Assembly (NCBI RefSeq): GCF_030548465.1
Contig: NZ_JAUOSF010000002.1
Coordinates: 372,001-436,000 of the forward strand
Source: Tamlana sp. 2_MG-2023
Lineage (GTDB): Bacteria; Bacteroidota; Bacteroidia; Flavobacteriales; Flavobacteriaceae
Direction: 5' to 3'
DNA length: 64,000 bases
In this document: positions 17,741-25,599 of the stretch, one piece after another
Position numbering within the stretch: position 1 is the stretch's first letter
How the letters are laid out: each line of letters starts with the position of its first letter
The notes under the pieces: generated by a model
The model's database searches: none
Told to the model about the DNA's origin: nothing
What the model saw: only the letters and a program-made list of their open reading frames with translations
Made by a program: the position numbers and the translations under genes

Positions 17741-18121
17741 CTAATCATAACAAGCTTCACACTTACCTTGAAGCAATATTTGAGAAACCTCTACTTTTCG
17801 ATTAGGAATATCAGGAATAGGAACATTAATTTCTAAACATTCGACTTTACCACAGCTTATGCATTGAAAATGAGGATGAACATCCTTATGAACAGCTGAT
17901 GAGCAATTGTGACATTTTGCATACCATTTATGGCCATTTTTACCTAAAAAGGAGTGCACAATACCGTCGTCTTCAAGTTTGTTCAAAATACGATAAACCG
18001 TAGTTTTATTCATATCTAATTGAAGTCGTTCTACCAAAGTAATAACAGATATAGCACTTGAATCTTTACTAAATTCATGGAGTACGACCTCTACCGATTT
18101 TGTTTTTCTTAAAACACCCAT
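17741..18121 (-). CDS. Fur family metalloregulator, probably Zur-like
   Basis: 126 residues: an N-terminal winged helix (DMNKTTVYRILNKLEDDG) and a C-terminal metal-binding dimerisation domain with HPHFQCISC (Cys87/Cys90) and C-terminal CEAC (Cys121/Cys124) as the structural zinc site, plus an extra CHNC at 70-73. It is divergent from an operon with a COG0523 GTPase, folE and a His-rich transporter, the usual company of the zinc repressor Zur, so a zinc sensor is favoured over iron or peroxide sensing. The start codon sits five bases after the -7 element, so the mRNA may be leaderless. Confidence 0.8.
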   Translation of the reverse strand: MGVLRKTKSVEVVLHEFSKDSSAISVITLVERLQLDMNKTTVYRILNKLEDDGIVHSFLGKNGHKWYAKCHNCSSAVHKDVHPHFQCISCGKVECLEINVPIPDIPNRKVEVSQILLQGKCEACYD

Positions 18122-18125
18122 AGTG

Positions 18126-18156
18126 CAAAGATAATGTTGCTGTTCTGTATTAGCAA
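18126..18156 (-). promoter_or_regulatory. Promoter of the fur/zur gene
   Basis: Minus-strand -7 TATCTTTG at 18126-18133 and a -33 TTG at 18154-18156, 20 bases apart. The -7 ends five bases before the ATG, implying a leaderless or nearly leaderless transcript. Confidence 0.55.
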
Positions 18157-18177
18157 AAATACACCTTCAAATTTAAC

Positions 18178-18190
18178 GCAACTAAGTTGC
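18178..18190. promoter_or_regulatory. Fur/Zur box 1
   Basis: GCAACTAAGTTGC is a perfect palindrome around a central A. It covers the -33 element of the merC operon and shares the pattern GCAACTnAGTTG with box 2. Confidence 0.7.
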
Positions 18191-18216
18191 AACAATGATT
18201 ATTAATACTATATTTG
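18187..18216 (+). promoter_or_regulatory. Promoter of the merC-folE zinc operon
   Basis: -33 TTG at 18187-18189 and -7 TATATTTG at 18209-18216, with 19 bases between. Each element is overlapped by one copy of the palindromic box, so repressor binding would shut the promoter off. Confidence 0.7.
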
Positions 18217-18229
18217 CAACTCAGTTGTA
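18215..18229. promoter_or_regulatory. Fur/Zur box 2
   Basis: TGCAACTCAGTTGTA, palindromic apart from one pair. It starts at the last two bases of the -7 element of the operon, 38 bases from box 1 centre to centre. Confidence 0.7.
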
Positions 18230-18241
18230 TTAAATAAAATA

Positions 18242-18649
18242 ATGATCGTATTAAAACAAAAATCAGATAGTATAGGTGCTATAGCGAGCGCACTTTGCTT
18301 AATCCATTGTGTAGCCACTCCAGTTATTTTTATAGCACAAAGTTGTGCTGTTGCTTGTTCCCATGAAAACACTCCAACTTGGTGGGGTCTTATAGATTAT
18401 TTTTTCCTAATCATTTCTTTTTTTGCGGTATATCGTTCTACACAAACTACCTCTAAAAATTGGATGAAAACAGCACTATGGTTAAGCTTACTGGCCTTAT
18501 TCATGGTCATACTAAATGAAAAAATGGCTTGGTTTCATTTAGTTGAACAAATAATATATTTACCTGCTATCGCCCTTATAACCTTACATTTATACAACAG
18601 AAAATATTGCCAATGTCAATCAGATAAATGCTGTGTAAATGAAGGATAA
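18242..18649 (+). CDS. MerC-domain small membrane protein
   Basis: 135 residues with four hydrophobic helices. The MerC pattern is seen in the first helices (SALCLIHCVATPVIF with two Cys, then SCAVACSH), and the tail is Cys-rich (KYCQCQSDKCC). MerC proteins carry soft metal ions across the inner membrane; here the regulator and neighbours suggest zinc and not mercury. It is the first gene of the operon under two palindromic boxes and overlaps folE by 11 bases. Confidence 0.75.
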   Translation: MIVLKQKSDSIGAIASALCLIHCVATPVIFIAQSCAVACSHENTPTWWGLIDYFFLIISFFAVYRSTQTTSKNWMKTALWLSLLALFMVILNEKMAWFHLVEQIIYLPAIALITLHLYNRKYCQCQSDKCCVNEG

Positions 18650-19304
18650 AGAACAAATCCAGATTGAGGGTGATAATCACTTTTCTACAAATATAGAAAC
18701 ACCTTTGCGCGCTGATGCTTTTGATAAATCAGACAATGAAAAAATAAAGAACATACAATATCATTTTAAAATGATAATGGAAGAAATGGGGCTGGATTTA
18801 ACCGATGACAGCCTATCTGGAACACCATATCGTTTTGCTAAAATGTATGTAAAGGAGTTGTTTTATGGGCTAAATCCGGCTAACAAGCCAAAACTTTCCA
18901 CTTTTGATAATAAATATGGTTATAAAAAAATGTTGATTGAGCAGAACATTACAATAGATTCTGCTTGCGAACATCATTTTTTACCCATTGTAGGTCATGC
19001 TCACATTGGGTATATTCCAACCAAAAAAGTTATTGGTTTGTCTAAAATTAATCGTTTGGTTGATTATTATTCTCATCGTCCGCAAGTACAAGAACGCCTA
19101 GCCATTCAAATATTAAATGATTTACAAAATACATTAGAAACAAAAGATGTTATTGTAATGATTAACGCCAAACACCTTTGTGTATCCTCTAGAGGCATCA
19201 AAGACAAAAATAGTTTTACAACCACTTTAGAATATGGTGGTTGTTTTTCTAAACCTTCTACTAGAAAAGAATTCTTAAAAATAATAGGACAACTAACATT
19301 TTAA
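18639..19304 (+). CDS. folE: GTP cyclohydrolase I, type IA (zinc-dependent)
   Basis: 221 residues, about the length of the E. coli enzyme, which converts GTP to 7,8-dihydroneopterin triphosphate as the first step of folate/pterin synthesis. The zinc ligands Cys110, His113 (ACEHHFLP) and Cys181 (KHLCVSSRG) are all present, as is GLSKINRLVDYYSHRPQVQERL. It is thus the zinc-requiring form and not the metal-flexible FolE2 often found in Zur regulons. It shares an operon with a COG0523 GTPase, a family that includes zinc chaperones. It may be a second copy beside a housekeeping folE elsewhere. Confidence 0.93.
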   Translation: MKDKEQIQIEGDNHFSTNIETPLRADAFDKSDNEKIKNIQYHFKMIMEEMGLDLTDDSLSGTPYRFAKMYVKELFYGLNPANKPKLSTFDNKYGYKKMLIEQNITIDSACEHHFLPIVGHAHIGYIPTKKVIGLSKINRLVDYYSHRPQVQERLAIQILNDLQNTLETKDVIVMINAKHLCVSSRGIKDKNSFTTTLEYGGCFSKPSTRKEFLKIIGQLTF

Positions 19305-19329
19305 TAAAAAAATAAAAATCAAATCATTA

Positions 19330-20295
19330 ATGAAACGTAATTTAAAACCCAATCACTTTTTATTTGTAATTCTAATAACTGTAATCTTTTTTTCTTGTAG
19401 CAGCGATGACGTAGAAATAGTATCAATTAAACCTATTATTTCTAATGTAGAAGTGGGGTTAAATGATAATGAAATAGGCGTCGTAGGTCGTGATTTTCAC
19501 CTAAATGCAAAAATAATTGCAGGTGATAAAATCGATTTGGCTCAAATAAAAATAGAACCTATAGAAGGAGAAAGTTACGCCAGCCCTTGGAATTTTGAAT
19601 TGAATTGGGATGAATATAAAGGCGTGAAAAATGCCACGATCCATAAACATTTTGACATTCCTGAAGATGCCGTAGAAGGATATTATTCTTTTACAATTAT
19701 TGTTAACGATGAAAATGGGACAACACTAGAAGAAAAAAGAAACATTACCATTTATAAGGCAGAAAACTTGCCTGTAGACCCTAAACTTACAGAATTTACA
19801 GTTGCAGCACGAAGTGATAGTTACAGGGTCTTGTATATTCATACTCTAGGGGGCTACCGGGATCCGGAAACTCAAGAATATGGCAATTACAATGTTTACA
19901 TAGATAATGCTGAAACACTCGATGTAGCAGTGAATCTTAGCGGAATAAAAGATGATGGACAAATATATATATTATTAATTAATAAAAAACATAATCATAG
20001 ACCTGAGTCTATAAGTAGTATTGATTTTACTAAATCAATAGTTGTAGATGTATTTGAGCATACTAATTTGGAGCAAACAGATCGATGGAGTAATATTAAT
20101 TTTGAACGTCCTAATTTTCCTAATTTGTCGAAATTACTAATAGGTGCTTCAGTTGATAATAATTTACCAAATCCAAATAAAATTTCAGATGTTAAAGGAT
20201 GGGAATCGGGAGATTATTATGTAGGGTTTATTTATAAAAATACAACACACAATATAAGTTTGTTTCATTATATAGAAGTTGCATTATCAATTTAA
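19330..20295 (+). CDS. DUF4625-like lipoprotein
   Basis: 321 residues with a lipoprotein signal (ILITVIFFSCSS, lipid Cys about residue 23). Residues 34-145 match the Ig-like DUF4625 pattern (HLNAKIIAGDKIDLAQIKIEPI, FDIPEDAVEGYYSFTIIVND). The second half is unassigned. Members occur in Bacteroidota beside metal-uptake genes, so a role in capturing metal at the cell surface fits the operon but is inferred. Confidence 0.65.
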   Translation: MKRNLKPNHFLFVILITVIFFSCSSDDVEIVSIKPIISNVEVGLNDNEIGVVGRDFHLNAKIIAGDKIDLAQIKIEPIEGESYASPWNFELNWDEYKGVKNATIHKHFDIPEDAVEGYYSFTIIVNDENGTTLEEKRNITIYKAENLPVDPKLTEFTVAARSDSYRVLYIHTLGGYRDPETQEYGNYNVYIDNAETLDVAVNLSGIKDDGQIYILLINKKHNHRPESISSIDFTKSIVVDVFEHTNLEQTDRWSNINFERPNFPNLSKLLIGASVDNNLPNPNKISDVKGWESGDYYVGFIYKNTTHNISLFHYIEVALSI

Positions 20296-20421
20296 TCATT
20301 TTGAATAAAAACGGTGTTTGTCAAATTTAAAGGGTTAATACATCATTTTTTTTACGATATTCATAAGGAAAAGTAATATGTTGATACTATAAAGTCAGTT
20401 TATAAAAACAACAAAGTTCAG

Positions 20422-21330
20422 ATGAAAAATGCGGAAGCGATTATAACCGTTGTTGGATTTTTAGGAGCAGGAAAAACCACCTTATTAAAATATCTCATAG
20501 AAAGCTTCAATAAAAACGGTTGGGAACCCTTTGTCATTCTTAATGATTATGAGAATGCCAATATGGATGCGCAACAATTTGCAAAGCAGGTTGGGTTGAA
20601 TAGCATCAAGCCTTTAAGTGGGAGTTGTATTTGTTGCAGCGGCATCTTAGAACTAAGAAACACGGTAAACCGAATTCCTAAAAGGGAAAATGGCATCACT
20701 TTAATTGAGGCCAATGGTACATCAGATGCCTGTTCGTTAATGGAGTTTCTTGGCGTAGGACTTAATGATCGCTTTTTACCACCCATTCAAATTTCGGTTG
20801 TTGATGTTAAAAACTGGCAAAAACGTGGGGAACATAATGAATTGGAAGCTAATCAAATTCAAGTGTCTTCATTACTGGTTTTAACACATCTCGAAAACCT
20901 TTCCGAAGTTAGAAAAACTGAAGTAATTAAGGCGTTAAAAACACTAAATCCGACAGTGAAAATCATTCCTATGAATGACTTAGATGTTTTATTGCTTCCA
21001 GAATTACTACCTTCTAAAAACAGCTCTCAAAGGTTAGACCATCAAAAAGCACATTGGGCATCATGTTCGGTCGATTTACCAAACTTACCTAACAAGGATA
21101 GTATACACAGAATTTGTAAGGCATTACCAAAAAGTATTTTGAGAGTCAAAGGCTGTACAAAAATCACTTCAGAAGACAATTACACCTATTTTGAACGTAA
21201 GCCAGATGGCGAGGTTCACGTGAGGCCTTTTAGAGGCATACCAATAACAGGCTCTAAACTTCTAACTATTGGACCAGGTAGCGAACCTTTTGCTCTAGAA
21301 AAAGTTATTAAAGCTATATTGAAGGATTGA
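20422..21330 (+). CDS. COG0523/CobW-like metallochaperone GTPase
   Basis: 302 residues. The P-loop GFLGAGKTT is at 12-20, the metal-binding CICC (CxCC) at 69-72 in SGSCICCSG, and a switch-like EANGTSD near 95. The guanine motif is unusual (THLEN in place of NKxD). A C-terminal CobW_C domain ends with GEVHVRPFRGIPITG. COG0523 GTPases deliver zinc to client enzymes; the family member ZagA of Bacillus subtilis supports FolE during zinc limitation. folE lies two genes upstream here, making it the likely client. Confidence 0.88.
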   Translation: MKNAEAIITVVGFLGAGKTTLLKYLIESFNKNGWEPFVILNDYENANMDAQQFAKQVGLNSIKPLSGSCICCSGILELRNTVNRIPKRENGITLIEANGTSDACSLMEFLGVGLNDRFLPPIQISVVDVKNWQKRGEHNELEANQIQVSSLLVLTHLENLSEVRKTEVIKALKTLNPTVKIIPMNDLDVLLLPELLPSKNSSQRLDHQKAHWASCSVDLPNLPNKDSIHRICKALPKSILRVKGCTKITSEDNYTYFERKPDGEVHVRPFRGIPITGSKLLTIGPGSEPFALEKVIKAILKD

Positions 21331-21377
21331 GTTGTTGGTAATAACCTAGGGAAGTTGTTTATTTAATAAAATTAAAA

Positions 21378-22007
21378 ATGATATACAGTAACCATCTTAC
21401 ATTTCAATATGAAAAAAAAGGAAACCTGTTTAGTTTTCCTAATATCACCTTAAACGAACAAGAAAACCTGCTTATTCTAGGGAAATCGGGGATTGGTAAA
21501 ACAACACTTTTACACCTCTTAGCTGGTTTATTAAAACCTACCGAAGGCAACGTTATCATAAATGACACGGACCTTCATAAATTATCTAACAATCAATTAG
21601 ACAAATTTAGAGGAGAAAATATAGGTTTGGTTTTTCAGAAAAAACACGCGATAGGGTCTTTAAACGTGCTACAAAATTTGCAAACACGTCTTTATTTCAG
21701 TAAAAAAAAGGTTAAAAATACAGCCATTGAAGACTTGCTAAAACAACTGGATTTATACGATTTTAAACATAGTAAAGTCACAGCGCTTAGTGAAGGTCAG
21801 CTACAACGCTTAGGCATTGCATCTGCTGTGATACATGAACCTCAAGTGATTTTGGCTGATGAACCCACTTCTAGTTTGGACGATGAAAATTGTGATATTG
21901 TTATGAAACTCCTCATAGAACAAGCTGAAAGAACAAAAGCCAATTTAATAGTAATCACGCACGATTATAGAGTAAAATCATGCTTCCAAAACCACATCAT
22001 TTTATGA
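21378..22007 (+). CDS. ABC transporter ATP-binding protein (LolD/MacB type)
   Basis: 209 residues. Walker A GKSGIGKTT (about 35-43), a Q-loop in LVFQKKHAIG, signature LSEGQLQRLG (usual LSGGQ has G replaced by E), Walker B VILADEPTSSLD and the H-loop ITHD are present. It overlaps the permease gene by ATGA, so the two are translationally coupled. This subfamily works as a mechanotransmission pump or exporter and not as a classic importer. Confidence 0.9.
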   Translation: MIYSNHLTFQYEKKGNLFSFPNITLNEQENLLILGKSGIGKTTLLHLLAGLLKPTEGNVIINDTDLHKLSNNQLDKFRGENIGLVFQKKHAIGSLNVLQNLQTRLYFSKKKVKNTAIEDLLKQLDLYDFKHSKVTALSEGQLQRLGIASAVIHEPQVILADEPTSSLDDENCDIVMKLLIEQAERTKANLIVITHDYRVKSCFQNHIIL

Positions 22008-23272
22008 ATCTTTGGAAAATTAGCATACAAAACATTAAATCTAAGCCACTTTATACGGTTTTAAGCGTTGTTATTTTAGCACTAAGTATCATTCTGCTTT
22101 TAGGTATTCAACAATTGAAAAATTCTTTTGAATACCAAATGGAAAATAATTTAGGTGACATTGATATGGTCATTGGCGCTAAAGGGAGTCCGCTGCAATT
22201 GGTTTTAGCATCGATACTTCATTTGGATAATCCAACCGGAAACATCTCATATCATGACGCCAAAAAAGCCAGTAAAAACCCTTTGATTAAATTGGCTATA
22301 CCTATTTCCTATGGTGATAATTATAAAGGCTTTAGAATTGTAGGCACTACCAAAGCTTTTCCAAACCTTTATCATGCAGAAATAGAGCAGGGGCTACCTT
22401 TTGAAAATCCTATGGAAGTGGTTTTAGGTAGTACTGTTGCGGAACAATTGGGACTTAAAATCGGTGATAAGTTTTTAAGTTCTCATGGCTTAGCGGAAAA
22501 TACTGAAGACATACATGATGATGAATTAACGGTTGTTGGCATCTTAAAACCCACACAAAAAGTTATAGACCGCTTAATAATTACCAGTTTACAGAGTATT
22601 TGGGATGTTCATGATCATGATACTCATAATGATGGTACTCATGGAAAACATGATGAACATGAGCACGAAGATGATCATGTTCATCATAACGAAAATAATC
22701 ATGTAGACGATCATTTAGACGAAGACAAAGAAATAACGTCTTTATTGGTTTCCTTTAGAAGTCCGACTGCTTTTTTAACCTTGCCTAGAAAAATTAATCA
22801 ACAAACCAACATGCAAGCGGCCATGCCGAAATTTGAATTGAACAGATTGTATGAATTTACAGGTGTCGGTTTTAAAACAATCAGCATTATCGCTTATCTT
22901 ATTCTTATCATTTCAGGGATTATCATGTTCACCAGCTTGTACAAAATGGTAAAAGAACGTACTTTCGATTTGGCCATTTTAAGAACCTATGGCGCCAGTC
23001 ATTTTCAATTGATAAAAATTGTGGCTTATGAAGGTTTTACAATAGCTTTAGCCGCATTTGCGATAGGTTTTGTGTTCGTGAAAGTAGGCTTTAAATATGT
23101 TTTTAAAGTGATGGATGCCAGCGATAAAGTGTATATGCTTCAAGAATTGCCCCATCAAGAAGTGCTGCAAGTTGGCCTTTTAGTGTTTATTATTACCGCG
23201 GTTTCTGTTTTATTGGCCATATATCCCATATTAAAAATGAACATCTCAACAATTTTAAGTCATGAAAAATAA
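22004..23272 (+). CDS. FtsX-like ABC permease with His-rich periplasmic loop
   Basis: 422 residues from the ATG at 22004, which overlaps the ATPase stop as ATGA; the longer frame from 21980 is less likely. Topology is MacB/LolC-like: an N-terminal helix, a large periplasmic domain, then three C-terminal helices (from about residue 285). Residues about 203-240 hold twelve histidines among Asp/Glu (for example DVHDHDTHNDGTHGKHDEHE), a zinc-binding-type insert. The ATPase-permease-DUF3299 set resembles the zinc-starvation cluster PA4063-PA4066 of Pseudomonas aeruginosa. Confidence 0.85.
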   Translation: MNLWKISIQNIKSKPLYTVLSVVILALSIILLLGIQQLKNSFEYQMENNLGDIDMVIGAKGSPLQLVLASILHLDNPTGNISYHDAKKASKNPLIKLAIPISYGDNYKGFRIVGTTKAFPNLYHAEIEQGLPFENPMEVVLGSTVAEQLGLKIGDKFLSSHGLAENTEDIHDDELTVVGILKPTQKVIDRLIITSLQSIWDVHDHDTHNDGTHGKHDEHEHEDDHVHHNENNHVDDHLDEDKEITSLLVSFRSPTAFLTLPRKINQQTNMQAAMPKFELNRLYEFTGVGFKTISIIAYLILIISGIIMFTSLYKMVKERTFDLAILRTYGASHFQLIKIVAYEGFTIALAAFAIGFVFVKVGFKYVFKVMDASDKVYMLQELPHQEVLQVGLLVFIITAVSVLLAIYPILKMNISTILSHEK

Positions 23273-23699
23273 AATCTTACTCACAATCACGTGTTTAGCT
23301 TTTTTCCTAAGCTATAGCCAAGAAAAAATTACTTGGGAGCATTTGGCAGAAGTGACTTATACCGAGAAATTTTTTCCTTCTTACGATGATTATTTTTTGT
23401 ACCCAGCCTTTTCAACAACTATGAAGTCATTATCAGGTAAAAAAGTCACTATTTCAGGATATTTTTTAGATGTAGACCCTAATGGGCAGTTATTTATTTT
23501 ATCTAAAGGCCCCATGGCTTCATGCTTTTTCTGTGGGGTAGGTGGTCCTGAAACCGCTATGGAACTTCAGTTTAAAACCAAACCCAACTTTAAAACAGAT
23601 GACGTTGTGAGCATCACGGGAATCTTAAAACTCAACAAAGATGATGTTGAACATTTTAATTATATTTTGACTGAGTGTGTAGGGCGGTTAGTGGAGTGA
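23262..23699 (+). CDS. Periplasmic DUF3299-like protein
   Basis: 145 residues with a signal peptide ending SYSQ. The motif GKKVTISGYF and the two-Cys motif MASCFFCGVGGPE are characteristic of DUF3299-like OB-fold proteins found beside LolDC-type transporters in zinc-responsive clusters. It overlaps the permease gene by 11 bases and is the last gene of the operon. Its role is unknown; the Cys pair could bind metal. Confidence 0.7.
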   Translation: MKNKILLTITCLAFFLSYSQEKITWEHLAEVTYTEKFFPSYDDYFLYPAFSTTMKSLSGKKVTISGYFLDVDPNGQLFILSKGPMASCFFCGVGGPETAMELQFKTKPNFKTDDVVSITGILKLNKDDVEHFNYILTECVGRLVE

Positions 23700-23896
23700 T
23701 GCGCTACGTTATGCCTCACTTGATGCGGCACTTCATTAGCGATAACTAGGCTTGGCTTAAAAGTTGGACTCTTTTCATATGAGTTCACATCATAATGGTA
23801 TCAACAAAGCGTTACACTTATTTAGAATTAATTTTATGTCAGAAAATTTCAGAAGCTGTTAAACAATTAGCAAGCTTAAAATACAATAAAAGAAAA

Positions 23897-25033
23897 ATGA
23901 AGATGATGACAAAAGAATATTTACTACAGAATTTTAATAATATAAAAGACTTACCCTTAACAAATAGAGTGGTCATGGCACCAATGACTAGAAGCCGAGC
24001 CAACAATGAAGGCAACGTTCCTACAGACGATTTACATGGTTTGTATTATGAACAAAGAGCGTCTGCAGGATTAATTATTACAGAAGGATCTCAGGTATCA
24101 AAGCAAGCGGTAGGCTATATAAACACACCCGGTATCTATAGTAAAGAGCAAGTTGAAGGTTGGAAAAAAGTGACAGAACGTGTTCATAAAAAAGGAGGTA
24201 AAATATTTATTCAACTATGGCATGTTGGGCGAATTTCGCATCCCGATTTTCATGATGGTAATCTACCTGTAGCGCCATCCGCTATTAATGCTGATACAGA
24301 TGTTTTTACACCTGATGGCATGAAAAAAACGGTGACACCAAAGGAAATGACCAAAGAAGACATCAAACAAACCATTGAAGATTTTAAAAATGCCGCTTTA
24401 AATGCGGTAGAAGCAAATTTTGATGGTGTTGAAATTCATTCTTCAAACGGTTATTTATTCCATCAATTTTTTAATAAAACCTCCAATAAACGCACCGATG
24501 AATATGGTGGAAGCATTGAAAATAGAGCCCGTTTTTTCTTTGAAGTTTTAGATGCTATTAAATCAGTAATAGCCGAAAAGAAGATTGGAGCACGTTTCAA
24601 CCCATCATTACATGGCACCTTTGGAATGGAAATGGACGATGAAACCATACCAACATTTGAGTATATTATAAAAAGATTAAACGATTATAATTTAGCATAT
24701 ATTCACTTATCAGAACCTTTCACTGATGTTTCTAATATATCTTATGCTGTCGAAAACATTGCAGAACACTTTAGACCTCTTTACAACGGAACCTTAATGA
24801 TTAATGCAGGTTTTGACGAAGATTCAGGTAATGCGATTATAGAAGAAGGAAACGCAGATTTAGTCGCCTTTGCTAAACTCTATATTTCAAATCCAGATTT
24901 GGTAGAACGGTTTACACTGAATAAAGAAATGGCTGAATGGGATGAAGATACCTTTTACGTTCCAGGAGCCAAAGGATATACCGATTACCCTAGAGCAACA
25001 CCAGAACTTAATAGTATGAGTAGCGATGTTTAA
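23897..25033 (+). CDS. Old Yellow Enzyme family alkene reductase
   Basis: 378 residues from the ATG at 23897 (MKMMTKEYLLQNFNNIKDLPL); an upstream frame to 23795 adds an unrelated 34 residues. This FMN-dependent NADPH oxidoreductase of the NemA type reduces activated C=C bonds and nitro compounds. Visible are NRVVMAPMTRSRA, WHVGRISHP, EIHSSNGYLFHQF (the substrate-binding HxxN) and KRTDEYGGSIENRARF. It is not part of the zinc operon: 200 bases separate them. Confidence 0.9.
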   Translation: MKMMTKEYLLQNFNNIKDLPLTNRVVMAPMTRSRANNEGNVPTDDLHGLYYEQRASAGLIITEGSQVSKQAVGYINTPGIYSKEQVEGWKKVTERVHKKGGKIFIQLWHVGRISHPDFHDGNLPVAPSAINADTDVFTPDGMKKTVTPKEMTKEDIKQTIEDFKNAALNAVEANFDGVEIHSSNGYLFHQFFNKTSNKRTDEYGGSIENRARFFFEVLDAIKSVIAEKKIGARFNPSLHGTFGMEMDDETIPTFEYIIKRLNDYNLAYIHLSEPFTDVSNISYAVENIAEHFRPLYNGTLMINAGFDEDSGNAIIEEGNADLVAFAKLYISNPDLVERFTLNKEMAEWDEDTFYVPGAKGYTDYPRATPELNSMSSDV

Positions 25034-25059
25034 AAAGTAGAGTATAATTAAGCATAATA

Positions 25060-25104
25060 AAAAAGGCTAGATAATTTACACTTAAATTTATCTAGCCTTT
25101 TTTG
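25060..25104 (+). terminator. Rho-independent terminator
   Basis: AAAAAGGCTAGATAA pairs with TTATCTAGCCTTTTTT around a 12-base loop, 27 bases after the OYE stop. Confidence 0.88.
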
Positions 25105-25144
25105 TGAGCTGATGCGCTAGGTTTTTTATAAAGTTCTCACAATG

Positions 25145-25241
25145 AATATGCTTGACATAATCACTATAATATATGTCTGCGACGTTGTATCTGCAATTAT
25201 GTAAAGGGCTATTATGCTTATAATTGTGAATTATACTATAA
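25145..25241. repeat. Long repeat, copy L, upstream of the KAP NTPase gene
   Basis: About 97 bases starting GCTTGACATAAT and including ATCTGCAATTATGT, GGGCTATTATGC and GTGAATTATACTATAA. It matches copy R2 at 29255-29366 and, less well, copy R1 at 29135-29227, in the same orientation. The rest of 25105-25599 holds a TCCCGAA/TTCGGGA hairpin (25261-25279) and no gene. Confidence 0.7.
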
Positions 25242-25260
25242 AGTTTTGGGTTATAGCCTG

Positions 25261-25279
25261 TCCCGAACTTTTTTCGGGA
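25261..25279. repeat. Small hairpin TCCCGAA/TTCGGGA
   Basis: Seven-base perfect arms with a five-base loop, of the sort common as dispersed repeats in flavobacterial intergenic DNA. It is followed by no T-run, so a terminator is unlikely. Confidence 0.4.
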
Positions 25280-25599
25280 TAACTTGAGCTTTGGTTAAAA
25301 GCGAAAGTTGTTACTACTGTTTCTATAAAAATTTATTCTAAAAGTTTCTTCTGCAATGTTAATGGAACACTTTTTAGGCGACGACCCAGGAGGGAAGCGT
25401 AATGTGTGTGGAATGGTTTATAAATGTTAAAAACTTTGTTTTACTTTACGATTTTCCCTCACAATAATTCCTACAATATTTTGTAGATTTAAACTCTCCC
25501 TTTGAAGTATTAATTTGTACATATTTAGTGTTTATTAAAAAGATGAATAAACTGGTAATTTAAACAAAGTTCTTTTTAGAACGAAACAAGAATATTAAA

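Noticed and set aside
22605-22730. DNA-level tandem repeat (many CAT/GAT units)
   Set aside because: It is the coding sequence of the His/Asp-rich loop; no exact repeated unit of useful length.
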